From Kineothrix sp. MB12-C1 (GTDB lineage Bacteria; Bacillota; Clostridia; Lachnospirales; Lachnospiraceae), in assembly GCF_030863805.1 (NCBI RefSeq), contig NZ_CP132957.1:682001-746000 (forward strand): a stretch of DNA of 64,000 nt. Direction: 5' to 3'. A model generated the notes under the pieces. It ran no database searches. It worked only from the letters and a program-made list of their open reading frames with translations, and was not told the DNA's origin. Below, piece by piece: positions 18,424 through 28,112 of this stretch; position 1 is the first letter of the stretch, and each line of letters opens with the position of its first letter. The translations under genes and the position numbers were made by a program.

Positions 18424-19224
18424 ATGGAAAAGTGTAAAACAACAGAAGCAAGATATATGACAGTCGGAGCAGTTGCGAAGAAAATGGGCGTCACCGTCCG
18501 CACCTTACAATATTACGATAAGGAAGGCCTTTTTTCACCATCTTTAGAAAGCGAAGGTGGGCGTAGGCTTTATACCGACAAAGATGTTATTAATCTCTAT
18601 CAGATCCTTTCCCTGAAACATCTGGGCTTTTCATTGGATGATATTAAAAATCGTCTGATTTCTCTTGACACTCCAGACGATGTCGCTAAAGCACTCACAG
18701 AGCAAGCTACCGCTATACGGGAAAAGATAGAAGCCTTATCGGAATCGTTAAAAGCAATAGAGACATTACGTGCAGAAGTGTTGCAAATGCAAGCGGTAGA
18801 TTTTAAGAAATATGCTGACATTATCACAAATCTGCAAATGAAAAATGAGTTCTACTGGCTTATCAAGCATTTCGACGACAACCTTCTCGATCATTTTCGA
18901 AGCCGATTCAATAAAGATAGCAGCTTAGAGATGATGGATACTTTCGCACGACTGCAAGATGAAGCAATCCGGCTGCAAGAAGACGGGATATCGCCCGAAA
19001 GTGAACAGGGGCAGAACTTTGCCGAGGCTTTCTGGGATATGATCATAACGTTTACAGGCGGGGATATGAGCATGCTGCCTAAACTTATGGAGGCTTCGAA
19101 CTATGGCGATTCGGATACCGAATGGAATCAAAAGCAAGCTGCTGCTAACAAGTTTATCGAACCAGCCTTAGGTGCCTATTTTACAACCTTAGGTTACAAT
19201 CCGCTGGAGGGGGAATCAACATGA
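18424..19224 (+). CDS. MerR-family transcriptional regulator controlling an ABC exporter
   Basis: The product has about 266 residues from ATG 18424. An N-terminal MerR winged helix (MTVGAVAKKMGVTVRTLQYYD) is followed by a coiled coil and a long C-terminal domain that may sense a hydrophobic compound, as in TipAS-like or antibiotic-sensing MerR proteins. GGGGG lies 13 bases upstream of the chosen ATG; ATG 18457 is an alternative. The stop overlaps the ABC ATPase start (ATGA), so the regulator heads a three-gene drug- or peptide-exporter operon and likely controls it. Confidence 0.88.
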   Translation: MEKCKTTEARYMTVGAVAKKMGVTVRTLQYYDKEGLFSPSLESEGGRRLYTDKDVINLYQILSLKHLGFSLDDIKNRLISLDTPDDVAKALTEQATAIREKIEALSESLKAIETLRAEVLQMQAVDFKKYADIITNLQMKNEFYWLIKHFDDNLLDHFRSRFNKDSSLEMMDTFARLQDEAIRLQEDGISPESEQGQNFAEAFWDMIITFTGGDMSMLPKLMEASNYGDSDTEWNQKQAAANKFIEPALGAYFTTLGYNPLEGEST

Positions 19225-20036
19225 ATTATGCAATACAAATCGATGATCTAAAAAAAAGTTATGGTGAGCATACCGTATTAAAAGGCTTACATTTCCATGT
19301 GATAAAAGGTGAAATTTTCGCATTGCTCGGTGTGAATGGCGCCGGCAAAACTACCGCACTTGAATGCATCGAGAATTTACGCAAATATGACAGCGGTAAA
19401 ATCGTGGTGAATGGCAGAATGGGTATTCAGTTACAATCGGCATCTCTTCCGGCACATATTAGACCGATGGAAGCTGTACATTTATTTGCAAAATGGAATA
19501 AAACAAAAATAGACAATTCTATGCTTACCTGCCTTGGGATTGATAAATTGGCCAAAAAGCTATACGCAGATATGTCAACCGGGCAAAAACGCCGGTTACA
19601 TCTCGCACTCGCCCTAATCAGCGACCCTGATATTGTGTTCCTTGATGAGCCAACTGCCGGGCTTGATGTAGAAGGCCGAATATCACTCCACGAGCAAATC
19701 CGAAAACTAAAAATGCAGGGAAAAACTATTATTTTAGCCAGCCACGATATGGCTGAGGTCGAAAGCTTATGTGACCGCATTGCTATTTTAAATGATGGTA
19801 ATATTGTTTTCATGGGTACCGTGGCAGAGTTAACCGCTAAGCTCGGCAAACGCTACACACTTCATATCAAGACCGATCAAGGGAATGAAACCTTTGAATC
19901 CGATAATATTGCAGATACTATGCTGACTTTACTCGAAAGCTTCAAGAAAAGGGGAATTGAAATATTAGACATCAAAATAGATCGGGGTACATTAGAACAA
20001 CATTTTATCGATATAGCGAGGGGGAATAAGAAATGA
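19221..20036 (+). CDS. ABC transporter ATP-binding protein (ABC-2 exporter type)
   Basis: The 271-residue protein shows Walker A (GVNGAGKTTALE), signature (MSTGQKRRLHLAL), Walker B (IVFLDEPTAGLD) and the H-loop (ILASHDMAE). The order and the C-terminal ~60-residue extension fit ATPases of ABC-2 type exporters for drugs or peptides. Its start overlaps the MerR stop and its stop overlaps the permease start by four bases, so the three genes are translated as a coupled operon. Confidence 0.95.
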   Translation: MNYAIQIDDLKKSYGEHTVLKGLHFHVIKGEIFALLGVNGAGKTTALECIENLRKYDSGKIVVNGRMGIQLQSASLPAHIRPMEAVHLFAKWNKTKIDNSMLTCLGIDKLAKKLYADMSTGQKRRLHLALALISDPDIVFLDEPTAGLDVEGRISLHEQIRKLKMQGKTIILASHDMAEVESLCDRIAILNDGNIVFMGTVAELTAKLGKRYTLHIKTDQGNETFESDNIADTMLTLLESFKKRGIEILDIKIDRGTLEQHFIDIARGNKK

Positions 20037-20749
20037 GTGCATTTTTGTATGGAGCAGCATTACAATGGAAACTGGATATACGAAGCAAATCGTTGCTGAT
20101 TACTTGTTATGTAGTTCCTCTTTTGTTCTTTGCCGTAATGGGAGGAATCTTTACATCCATTAACCCAGAAGCGAAAAATACGCTAATACCATCTATGACA
20201 ATACTGGGCGTATCGACCGGTGCGTTAATCGGCCTGCCGCCTTCTCTTGTGGAAATATACGGAAGTGATATAAAGAAAGTATACAAGGCTAACGGAGTAC
20301 CTATGTACCTCGGCATAATTTCAACATTTTTATCAGCTTTTATCCATCTATTCATTATGTGTACAGTAATATATATCGTTGCACCTATCGCTTTTAACGC
20401 AGTACCGCCGGCAAACTTACCGTTATATTTCTGTTCACTCACCTTTTTTATCGCAGTATCCTTAAGTGTGGGAAGTTTTCTCGGGCTGGCATTAAAAAAT
20501 CAGGCAAAACTTATCATGATTTCACAGATGATATTTCTACCCTCCATTATGCTGTCAGGAATTATGTTCCCCGTAGATTTCCTTCCCAAGGGATTTCAAA
20601 TTGCAAGCAAAGCACTCCCCGCGACTTGGGGATATCAATTGATGACAGACAATAGCTTTCATTGGGAAAACCTATGGCCTCTGGCTGCTATCCTTCTGGT
20701 CGCGGTCATACTGTGCCATCTTTTATTGAAGAGACTTCAATCAGCCTAA
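20033..20749 (+). CDS. ABC-2 type transporter permease
   Basis: The 238-residue protein has six probable membrane helices, starting with LLITCYVVPLLFFAVMGGIF and ending near LWPLAAILLVAVILCHLLL, and the ABC-2 permease motif region SQMIFLPSIMLSGIMFPVDFLP. It pairs with the ATPase at 19221 to form an exporter; the cargo is unknown. Its 3' end overlaps the convergent aroE gene by nine bases. Confidence 0.92.
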   Translation: MSAFLYGAALQWKLDIRSKSLLITCYVVPLLFFAVMGGIFTSINPEAKNTLIPSMTILGVSTGALIGLPPSLVEIYGSDIKKVYKANGVPMYLGIISTFLSAFIHLFIMCTVIYIVAPIAFNAVPPANLPLYFCSLTFFIAVSLSVGSFLGLALKNQAKLIMISQMIFLPSIMLSGIMFPVDFLPKGFQIASKALPATWGYQLMTDNSFHWENLWPLAAILLVAVILCHLLLKRLQSA

Positions 20750-21601
20750 TAAATTAAATTCTTCCTTTAATACTCGTTTCATCACATCCACAGGCGCTTT
20801 CACACCGGTCCACATCTCGAAATTGAGAGCGCCTTGATTTACCAGCATCCCTAATCCATTAATCACCTTTGCACCACGCTTCTTAGCTTCTGCCAAGAAC
20901 TGCGTATTAGGATCATTGAATATAACGTCTGCTACTGCCATCCTGCTCGTTATCGTATCATAATTAATATCCGGTTTCTGATCACAATCAGGATACAATC
21001 CTATAGAAGTAGCATTTACCAGAATATCAGTCTCCTGTGCAATATCTACACCAGATAGAAACGGGATAAATTGCGCTTCTGCACGGGTCTTATTTTTCAG
21101 TAAATCAACCAGTTCTTTCCCTCTTTCCTCTTCTCTGTTAATAATAGTGACCTTCACAGCTCCTGCAAGCGCACATTCCACTGCGATTGCCCTTGCCGCA
21201 CCTCCTGCACCTATTACCGTCACCCTTTTTCCAGAAGGAGAGATGCCTTCTTCCTCCAGCGATTGGATAAATCCTTTTCCATCCGTGTTCTCTCCATACA
21301 GTCTTCCTTCCCGGTTAATTACCGTATTGACTGCCCCTATAATTTCTGCTGCCGGAGAAAGCTCATCGAGATACTTAAGCACTTCCACCTTATGCGGAAT
21401 GGTCAGATTAATTCCTTTCATCTGAAAGGCTTTCATACCTTCCATCGCCGCCTGTAAATCGCCGGGATTTACTTTTACCGTTAAATATCTGTAATCCAAA
21501 TTTTTTTCACGAAACGCCGCCTCTTCCATTACTCCCGTAGGATTTTCATCAATGGGACACCCGAAAGCTCCGACTAATTCCGAACGATAACATTTTGACA
21601 T
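20741..21601 (-). CDS. aroE: Shikimate dehydrogenase (NADP+)
   Basis: The enzyme reduces 3-dehydroshikimate to shikimate in aromatic amino acid synthesis. From ATG 21601 it has 286 residues (MSKCYRSELVGAFGCPI); AGGAAGAG lies eight bases upstream, making this better than ATG 21607. Visible are the substrate-binding start, the catalytic lysine and nearby residues (NLTIPHKVEVLKYLD), ENTDGKGF, and the Rossmann motif GAGGAARA. The N-terminus differs from the usual SPSLHN form (FGCPIDENPTG), seen in a subgroup of Clostridial paralogs that may act on quinate or other substrates. Confidence 0.9.
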   Translation of the reverse strand: MSKCYRSELVGAFGCPIDENPTGVMEEAAFREKNLDYRYLTVKVNPGDLQAAMEGMKAFQMKGINLTIPHKVEVLKYLDELSPAAEIIGAVNTVINREGRLYGENTDGKGFIQSLEEEGISPSGKRVTVIGAGGAARAIAVECALAGAVKVTIINREEERGKELVDLLKNKTRAEAQFIPFLSGVDIAQETDILVNATSIGLYPDCDQKPDINYDTITSRMAVADVIFNDPNTQFLAEAKKRGAKVINGLGMLVNQGALNFEMWTGVKAPVDVMKRVLKEEFNLLG

Positions 21602-21652
21602 AAGCATCTCTTCCTTTCTTCAGCAGCACGATAATTTTCTGTTATTACCGCG

Positions 21653-23020
21653 TTATAACTCGATTTCATAGATTTCAATACTAGCTTTTTCCACATTATT
21701 TTTCGATAAAAAGCTCATATTCTTCCCTTCCAGCGAAGGATAAATGCGCAGTGCCATAGCGGAGTTATCATCTACAAATATCTCTGCCACCGAACCATCG
21801 AGGAGAATATCAATTGCAACTTCATGATTCTCACTCTTCTTAAAGTATCCGAGGATCGGTCTCTTGTCCACTTCCTTCAGCAGGCTGCTCTCCTCCATGG
21901 GCGCATAGTAAGTGCCTTCTCTCGGATTGAATACTACATCAGTATATTCCCTTCCATCATCGGATGCAAGCATGCGTATCGTAAATACTTCATCACTTTT
22001 TATGACTGCTTTGATTTCTGCCGTATTGCTTTTTGTTTCGAATATCCTTTCCCCCGAAAAATTTTCCAAGGTAATGGCTTCCTTTTCTCTTCTTAAGTTC
22101 TCAAATTCAGGAAGACGCTGCATAACGAGTTCATTATCCTCATTAATCGATATCACTCGCGGAATCGCCTGAACGCCTGCCCATTCTCCATCCGTATATA
22201 AGCCTCTGCGCGGATCTTCTCTCAGCCATCCCCACAGATAGGTTCTGCCTTTATCATCGAAAGAAATCTGTGATGCGAAGAAATCTCCGTAGTCTACGTC
22301 TCCTTTATTATATACTTCCAACTGGCAATCTTCATTAATCGTTCCTACGTAATAGTGGAGTACACGTAAGTCCCAATAGGAATGTATAAATAATACTTTA
22401 TCTCCAAAAACAACTAAATTGGGACACTCCATAACTTCCTTAGCACAGTTATTACGAAAAAACTCATTCACGTAAGTCCACTGCCGCATATCTTCCGACG
22501 TGTAAATATGCACTGCACTATATTTATTGTCCACAATACCTGCTACCAGCGCATATGTTTTGCCTTTCCACTGGAAAACAAAGGGATCGCGCCACTCTGT
22601 CAGCTTCTTACCGCCGTTGAATTCCGGTTCTATTTTCATTACCGGGTTATCTTTTATCTGCTTCCACCGGACTCCATCTTCTGTAACAGCCACCCATTGC
22701 TGAGAACCATCATGCTGACAGTGATCTTCTTTTCCTACACTAGTATAAAAAAGTTCAATTTTCCCATTATGTATATAGCTGCATCCCGAATAACAATCCG
22801 TCTCTTTGTTCTCCATATCAGGTGTTAATGCGATGGGCTGATGTTCCCAGTGGAGTAAATCTTTACTCGTCGCATGTCCCCAGTGAAGATTACCCCAATG
22901 CCAATCTGTAGGATTATATTGATAAAATAGATGATGTGTACCTTCGAAAAAAATAGTTGCATTTGGATCGTTCATCCAGTTTTTTTCAGGTAAAAAATGA
23001 TATTTAGGTCTGTGCTGCAT
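21653..23020 (-). CDS. Glycoside hydrolase family 32 (beta-fructosidase / sucrose-6-phosphate hydrolase type)
   Basis: The 455-residue protein has all three GH32 landmarks: the nucleophile motif WMNDPN (residues ~15-20), the transition-state stabiliser WRDPF (~143) and the acid/base motif ECPNL (~198). A C-terminal beta-sandwich follows. There is no signal peptide, so it cleaves imported sucrose or short fructans inside the cell. It is the last gene of the LacI-SBP-permease-permease-GH32 operon, which fixes its role as the hydrolase for sugar taken up by that ABC transporter. Confidence 0.95.
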   Translation of the reverse strand: MQHRPKYHFLPEKNWMNDPNATIFFEGTHHLFYQYNPTDWHWGNLHWGHATSKDLLHWEHQPIALTPDMENKETDCYSGCSYIHNGKIELFYTSVGKEDHCQHDGSQQWVAVTEDGVRWKQIKDNPVMKIEPEFNGGKKLTEWRDPFVFQWKGKTYALVAGIVDNKYSAVHIYTSEDMRQWTYVNEFFRNNCAKEVMECPNLVVFGDKVLFIHSYWDLRVLHYYVGTINEDCQLEVYNKGDVDYGDFFASQISFDDKGRTYLWGWLREDPRRGLYTDGEWAGVQAIPRVISINEDNELVMQRLPEFENLRREKEAITLENFSGERIFETKSNTAEIKAVIKSDEVFTIRMLASDDGREYTDVVFNPREGTYYAPMEESSLLKEVDKRPILGYFKKSENHEVAIDILLDGSVAEIFVDDNSAMALRIYPSLEGKNMSFLSKNNVEKASIEIYEIEL

Positions 23021-23041
23021 TTTATTTTCCTCCGTTTAGTA

Positions 23042-23872
23042 TTATCCTTTTACCGCTCCTGCCGTCAATCCACCCACAATATATTTTTGGAAAAATCCGT
23101 AGAAAACAAGCTGCGGTATTAATATAAGAAGGGTTCCGGCAATCAAGCCGCCGTAGTCCACCGCATATTTTCCGCGGAACATGGATACACCCATAGAAAT
23201 TGTCCGCATCGCAGGATTTTGTATTAACGTCACCTCCAGCGGAAATTCATTCCAGACATACAGAACATTGAATACAGTTACCGTGGCAATGATCGGCTTT
23301 ATAAGAGGAACCGTTATCCTCGTGCAAAGCTGCCACAGGGAACATCCATCGATGACTGCCGCTTCTTCCACCTCCGAGGGAAAACCCTTTAAAAAACCTA
23401 CAAATAATAACGTATTAAAGGAAATCGACGAGGCTGCCAAGGGCAGTATAACCGATATATAGGTTCCTACCAAACCGAACACAATGTTGATTCTGTAAAT
23501 CGGAAACAATAGAATATATGTAGGAATCATCAGTCCGAATAAAATGAACAGATATATCCCATTTTGTAATTTTTTTGACTTAAACATTAATCTTGTTAAT
23601 GCAAAAGAACTCATAAACGTTACGAGCAAGCAAATCATCTGCGTAAATACAACGATGATAATTGTATTCTTGTACATGCTCCCTAATGGTAAAATATTAA
23701 GAGCATGCTCGTAATTGGCGAAGTTAAGCGACTGCGGCAGGGCGAAAGGATTTCCCATAATCTCCGCATCCATTTTAAAGGATAAAAAGAACATCCATAT
23801 AAAAGGAATTGTTATAATAATTGTAAAAATCCATGTTAGAATAGTTAAAATTCTATTTCCCATCTTTTCCAT
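23042..23872 (-). CDS. Carbohydrate ABC transporter permease, MalG type
   Basis: From ATG 23872, with GGGAGAG six bases upstream, it has 276 residues. About six membrane helices are visible, along with the EAA loop that contacts the ATPase (EVEEAAVIDGCSLWQLCTRITVP). It ends in GGLTAGAVKG, a common end of MalG-type permeases. It partners with the permease at 23875. No ATPase is encoded here, so a shared MsmK-type ATPase elsewhere is probably used. Confidence 0.94.
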   Translation of the reverse strand: MEKMGNRILTILTWIFTIIITIPFIWMFFLSFKMDAEIMGNPFALPQSLNFANYEHALNILPLGSMYKNTIIIVVFTQMICLLVTFMSSFALTRLMFKSKKLQNGIYLFILFGLMIPTYILLFPIYRINIVFGLVGTYISVILPLAASSISFNTLLFVGFLKGFPSEVEEAAVIDGCSLWQLCTRITVPLIKPIIATVTVFNVLYVWNEFPLEVTLIQNPAMRTISMGVSMFRGKYAVDYGGLIAGTLLILIPQLVFYGFFQKYIVGGLTAGAVKG

Positions 23873-23874
23873 CG

Positions 23875-24756
23875 TCAACTCTCCCGTCCAATCTGCTCTT
23901 TTGTTACCTTAATATAAATAACGGCAAAAATTGCTGTAAGTAAAAATGTAACTACTGCTATACTCATACCATACCCAAATCTTGAAGAATTGAATGTTGA
24001 GAAATACATATATGTCACCAACAAGTCTGAAACATGGTTCGGACCGCCATTTGTCAACTGGTATACCGTTTCGAAGATCTTGAAGCAGCCTGTGATCACT
24101 AAGAGCATAATAATGACAAAGGTTTGTTTAATCATCGGAAGCGTTATATATACTAATCTCTGTACCTTGTCAGCTCCATCAATCTCACTGGCCTCATACA
24201 ACTCATGAGGAACCATCTTCAGTCCCGCCAGGAAGATCGTAGCGTTATATCCAATTGTCTGCCATGTAAACACAAATGCTACCGCATAAGGGGTAAGCAC
24301 TTGCCCTCCTATCCATTCAGGCTGGAAATAATCGAACCCCATTCCTCTGAGTGCCGCATTGATCAGCCCCATCTTCGGGTCCAAAATAAATACCCATATC
24401 AACCCCACCAAGATAGGCGAAATAATATTCGGCGAAAAGTTCAACGCTTTCGCCAGCTTATTGGCCTTAAAATTTCTATCTAACAGCAATGCCAAAAAGA
24501 AAGAGCCCGGTACCACCATTAAAACAGTCATGGTAAGTACAATTACAGTATTTTTTAAGGCAATGTAGAATATTTTGTCATGGAACAAGGTCCAAAAATT
24601 CTGTAATCCGACAAATTGAGGTTTCCCGATTCCTGTGAAATTAGTAAAGCTATAATAAAACGCAATCAGAACCGGTATGATGACGTAAGTTAAATAAAGT
24701 AACATAGTTGGTGCTATCATCCCTATTTTCGTATATCGTTTACTAAACCAATACAT
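23875..24756 (-). CDS. Carbohydrate ABC transporter permease, MalF type
   Basis: The 293-residue protein has six probable membrane helices and the EAA loop (ELYEASEIDGADKVQRLVYITLP). It forms the channel with the MalG-type protein downstream, and its stop lies directly at the next start. The operon context points to sucrose or fructo-oligosaccharides as substrate. Confidence 0.94.
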   Translation of the reverse strand: MYWFSKRYTKIGMIAPTMLLYLTYVIIPVLIAFYYSFTNFTGIGKPQFVGLQNFWTLFHDKIFYIALKNTVIVLTMTVLMVVPGSFFLALLLDRNFKANKLAKALNFSPNIISPILVGLIWVFILDPKMGLINAALRGMGFDYFQPEWIGGQVLTPYAVAFVFTWQTIGYNATIFLAGLKMVPHELYEASEIDGADKVQRLVYITLPMIKQTFVIIMLLVITGCFKIFETVYQLTNGGPNHVSDLLVTYMYFSTFNSSRFGYGMSIAVVTFLLTAIFAVIYIKVTKEQIGRES

Positions 24757-24789
24757 ATGGCAAAGGCCCTTTCTTTTGGATTATATGGA

Positions 24790-26157
24790 CTATTGGATAA
24801 TGCTCTGCTGTTCGTCCATAAATTTAAGTGCTTCCTCCGGTGTGTAAGTTCCGTTCACAACACCTATCATACTTTCTCTATACTGATTGATGAGCTGACC
24901 GGAAATATACATATCAGGACATACTGCCGGGCTTGCCCAATCATCATTCATTCTCTCCATAACACGAGCGAATACCGGATACTTCTCAGAATCGATCTCA
25001 CCGGAATACTTCGTTACCGGGATACTTTGATTATCTCTTGCAATGATTGTCGTTCCTTCTTCACTATAGAAGAATTTCAAGAAATCGATAATCGCTGCAT
25101 ACACTTCCGGTTGTTCCTCTTTCACCTTAGCGGAAACAACATACGGATGTGCCGGCGCCTTCATAGAAACTTCCTGTGTGCCGACTCCATCGGAGAAAGT
25201 CGGTCCCCACCAGTAATATACATCATTCGCCAGATCGCTTTGGTCGAATTTCTTCGTATCCCATACGCCGGAATTGAGCATTGCTGCTTCTCCTGCCAGG
25301 AATTCCTCCACTGACTGAGCATAATTCAAATTAGAAACATTGGGTGAAAATACGTTGTTGTTCCTCATGTCTTCAAGCTTTTCATAGAACTTCAGGTAAT
25401 CCGGATTGTTCCACTGATCACTTCCTTCGATAATGCCATCGATATGATCGAAGAAACCGAATCTGCAATGCATATTTTCAAATGCCCAAGCAGTAAAGGT
25501 ATCTTTGGCTCCCTGCGCCAGAGGAATAATCCCATTGTCATTAAATACCTTCGCACAATTTAAGAATTCTTCATATGTCGCGGGCATTTCCAAGCCGTAT
25601 TCATCGAATAATGCTTTGTTCATCCATATACCATTGGATTGAAGCTCACAGGGAATTCCATATATCTTTCCATCAATCTTCATAGAATCCAAAACACCCG
25701 GAAGGAAATTATCCACCCATGCCTGATCTCCGGTTATGTCTTCCGTGATATCTGCCAATATTCCTGCATTTGCCATCTCAACAGCGCCTCCCTGCTCCAT
25801 CCAGAAAAGTTCGGGAAGGGAATTGCTCTGGGCTGCCATTTTCATATTTCTAATATGCTCATCGGTCGTTGTTCCCTGGAGCGTAATCGTTACATTCGGA
25901 TGCTGCTTCATATATTCCTGTACGACTGCGTAAACTGCCGGTGATTGCTCTTCCACATTCGCAACATGCTCCGCGAACACAAAGCTAACCTGTGCGTCCG
26001 TCGTCTCCTGAGCGGGTGAAGACGTTTCTCCCGCGCCGGCAGAATCACTATCAGCTACCGGTTCACTACTGACGCCGCTTCCGCAGCCTGCCAATGAAAA
26101 CATCATAATTCCTGCAAGTACAATTGCTAATAATCTTTTTTGTTTTCTACTTTTCAT
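24790..26157 (-). CDS. Extracellular sugar-binding lipoprotein (family 1), probable fructoside binding
   Basis: The 455-residue protein has a lipoprotein signal with the lipobox LAGC near residue 24, then a Ser/Ala-rich linker and a periplasmic-binding-protein fold. It is anchored to the outer face of the membrane and hands sugar to the MalF/MalG pair. The start overlaps the lacI stop by four bases. Substrate inference comes only from the GH32 gene in the same operon. Confidence 0.93.
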   Translation of the reverse strand: MKSRKQKRLLAIVLAGIMMFSLAGCGSGVSSEPVADSDSAGAGETSSPAQETTDAQVSFVFAEHVANVEEQSPAVYAVVQEYMKQHPNVTITLQGTTTDEHIRNMKMAAQSNSLPELFWMEQGGAVEMANAGILADITEDITGDQAWVDNFLPGVLDSMKIDGKIYGIPCELQSNGIWMNKALFDEYGLEMPATYEEFLNCAKVFNDNGIIPLAQGAKDTFTAWAFENMHCRFGFFDHIDGIIEGSDQWNNPDYLKFYEKLEDMRNNNVFSPNVSNLNYAQSVEEFLAGEAAMLNSGVWDTKKFDQSDLANDVYYWWGPTFSDGVGTQEVSMKAPAHPYVVSAKVKEEQPEVYAAIIDFLKFFYSEEGTTIIARDNQSIPVTKYSGEIDSEKYPVFARVMERMNDDWASPAVCPDMYISGQLINQYRESMIGVVNGTYTPEEALKFMDEQQSIIQ

Positions 26158-27158
26158 TCTTCCTGCCTCCCTATAATTTTAACTGAGTTTCTGGAAATCA
26201 AGTACGGGTCTAAGATCAAACGTTCCGCGGATTTCCTCTTCTTCTCTCCCATATCCATGAATCGTGCATGCATCATCTGTGCCGCTAATCTTCCTATCGA
26301 TTCATAAGAATGGGCAATTGCCGTAATACCATAGGTAGCTGTCCAAGCAAAGTCATCATAGCTAATCAAGCTTACATCTTCTGGAATTGAAAGATTCATT
26401 TCATTCAGAGATTGAATGACGTTCGTACCGATATTCTCTCCTACGGAAAGAATTGCCGTGGGGCTTATCTCCTGTATCTTCTGCTTAATCATCGATTTGG
26501 TACAATTGTCATAATTCATTAGGTAGAGCCATTCACTTTCATAGGATATCCCCGCCTCCTCAAAAGCTTTCATATAGCCTTTCTCACGTCTGACCAATGA
26601 TGGATGTGTCTTCGCTATAAGCATAATCTTCCGATGCCCATTTTGAATCAAATATTGAACCGCTAAGTAAGCGCCAAGTTCATCATCGATCAATAAGGTA
26701 TCTACCCCTTCATATACATCCCTAAATAGTTGGAGCATGGGGAATTTACTCACAATCATATGCCTGATAATATCTTCATTCGTCTCAAATGAAGGAATAA
26801 AAATTGCCCCATTAATCTTATGCTTTAGGATCATCTCGAAATCAGCTTTCTCACATGCCTGATTATTATTGCTATACATTACAATCAGCCGATATCCCAG
26901 ATTCTCGAATTCCTTTGACATTTCCTTTATCATATTGCTGTAAAATGGGTTAATGATCTCATCCAGTACAATAGCTATTACCTTATCTGAATTGTCTCCA
27001 TTTATCTTTGAAGCCTTATGTACATAACCTAATTCTTCTGCCGCTTCAAAAACCTTATTACGAATCTCCGGACTCGTATAGTAGGTTCCTCCTAATGCTT
27101 TGTAAGCCGTCGGTATCGATACTCCTGCTCTTTGTGCTACTTCTTTGATATTACTCAT
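26154..27158 (-). CDS. LacI-family transcriptional repressor of the fructoside operon
   Basis: The 334-residue protein has the LacI helix-turn-helix (NIKEVAQRAGVSIPTAYKALGG, with YK in place of the common SR/SN) and a periplasmic-binding-like effector domain. It is the first gene of the operon for uptake and cleavage of fructosides. Five copies of ATAATTAT, 21-22 bases apart in two groups, lie upstream (27189-27418) and are the likely operators, so the gene probably represses itself and the operon until sugar binds. Confidence 0.92.
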   Translation of the reverse strand: MSNIKEVAQRAGVSIPTAYKALGGTYYTSPEIRNKVFEAAEELGYVHKASKINGDNSDKVIAIVLDEIINPFYSNMIKEMSKEFENLGYRLIVMYSNNNQACEKADFEMILKHKINGAIFIPSFETNEDIIRHMIVSKFPMLQLFRDVYEGVDTLLIDDELGAYLAVQYLIQNGHRKIMLIAKTHPSLVRREKGYMKAFEEAGISYESEWLYLMNYDNCTKSMIKQKIQEISPTAILSVGENIGTNVIQSLNEMNLSIPEDVSLISYDDFAWTATYGITAIAHSYESIGRLAAQMMHARFMDMGEKKRKSAERLILDPYLISRNSVKIIGRQEE

Positions 27159-27185
27159 ATTCTTCCTTTGCCTTTCATCAAAGGT

Positions 27186-27240
27186 GGGATAATTATTCCG
27201 ACTTTATGAAATAATTATTTCACTTATTGAGATAATTATA
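27186..27240 (-). promoter_or_regulatory. Operator cluster 1 for the LacI regulator
   Basis: Three copies of ATAATTAT begin at 27189, 27211 and 27232. The middle one lies in a perfect 16-bp palindrome (TGAAATAATTATTTCA, 27207-27222) and the first in a near palindrome (GGGATAATTATTCC). The spacing of 22 and 21 bp places them on one face of the helix just before the lacI start. Confidence 0.6.
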
Positions 27241-27385
27241 TTTCCACCCGTTATTTTTGTCAATATTCTTTCACGATTTTATTATTCTTTGTACAACATG
27301 TGCAATATTATGACTTTTTTTCACTCTGAATCCTTTTTATTTTGTTACTTTTTCTAATATTATATTTTACTCCCCTCTATATTCT

Positions 27386-27420
27386 AAAATAATTATATCA
27401 TCTTTCAAGAATAATTATAT
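27386..27420 (-). promoter_or_regulatory. Operator cluster 2 for the LacI regulator
   Basis: Two more copies of ATAATTAT begin at 27389 and 27411, again 22 bp apart, about 157 bp (15 helical turns) from cluster 1. Together they could support repression by looping. Between 27421 and 27520 there are two small inverted repeats (GTGCGCGTAGCTGCGCAT; AATAGGA/TCCTATT) and no gene. Confidence 0.45.
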
Positions 27421-27514
27421 ATCCTTCTTCGAAACTTTACTAGTAAATTAAGGGCTTTTATTCCGTGCGCGTAGCTGCGCATCTATTTTCTGTAATAGGA
27501 GCACTTTCCTATTA

Positions 27515-27544
27515 TTAAAAAAGCCTGACCACTAGGCCAGGCTT
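27515..27544 (-). terminator. Intrinsic terminator of the deoR-oxidoreductase-HbpS operon
   Basis: A stem of AAGCCTG with CAGGCTT, extended by CC/GG inside, has a four-base loop and is followed on the minus strand by TTTTTT. It lies 17 bases after the stop of the gene at 27561. Confidence 0.9.
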
Positions 27545-27560
27545 AAAACTTAACAACTTA

Positions 27561-28034
27561 TTATTTTAGATTTAAAAACTCCTTAATAACGGATACGACT
27601 AGCGCATGGTCTTCCTGCTGGGGAAGCCCCGATACAGTAATGGTACCTACCACACCAACATTTCTTATAATAATTGGGAAGGCCCCCCCATGAGCTGCAT
27701 ATTCGAAACTACTCAACAGACTTCTCTCCTCCATAGTCTTACCTGCACCTCTCAGTTCAGTCCCAACATGATAGGAGCTTTTATTAAATTGGTTAACGAC
27801 TCTATTCTTCCGAATGATCCACTGGTCGTTATCCGGTCCTGTACCATCAAATGCATAGTGAAATAGCTGATGTCCATTACGGGTAATATCCATCGTTATA
27901 GCGAGATTATTTTCTTTGGCCTTCTTAATAATAAGCATTCCAATCTCCAAAGCAGTTTCACTCGTAAATTCATTAAACTGTAGTTCTCGTTCCTGTTGTT
28001 CCAGTTCATCCAATAATTCTTTCAAATCATCCAT
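27561..28034 (-). CDS. Heme-degrading-domain / UPF0303 family protein (GlcG/HbpS-like)
   Basis: The 157-residue protein has the GlcG/HbpS-like fold of the UPF0303 family ([46 protein letters not shown]). It is cytoplasmic and its true ligand is uncertain; a number of relatives bind small cofactors or heme. It is the last gene of an operon with a DeoR regulator and a Gfo/Idh/MocA dehydrogenase, which makes a role in sugar or polyol metabolism more likely than one in heme use. Confidence 0.8.
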   Translation of the reverse strand: MDDLKELLDELEQQERELQFNEFTSETALEIGMLIIKKAKENNLAITMDITRNGHQLFHYAFDGTGPDNDQWIIRKNRVVNQFNKSSYHVGTELRGAGKTMEERSLLSSFEYAAHGGAFPIIIRNVGVVGTITVSGLPQQEDHALVVSVIKEFLNLK

Positions 28035-28112
28035 AGAAATCTCCGTTCCGCCGCTGACACTGCGGCTCTAAGTTTTTCTTAGCAGTAACATTATTAAATA
28101 TGTAAACTGTAT

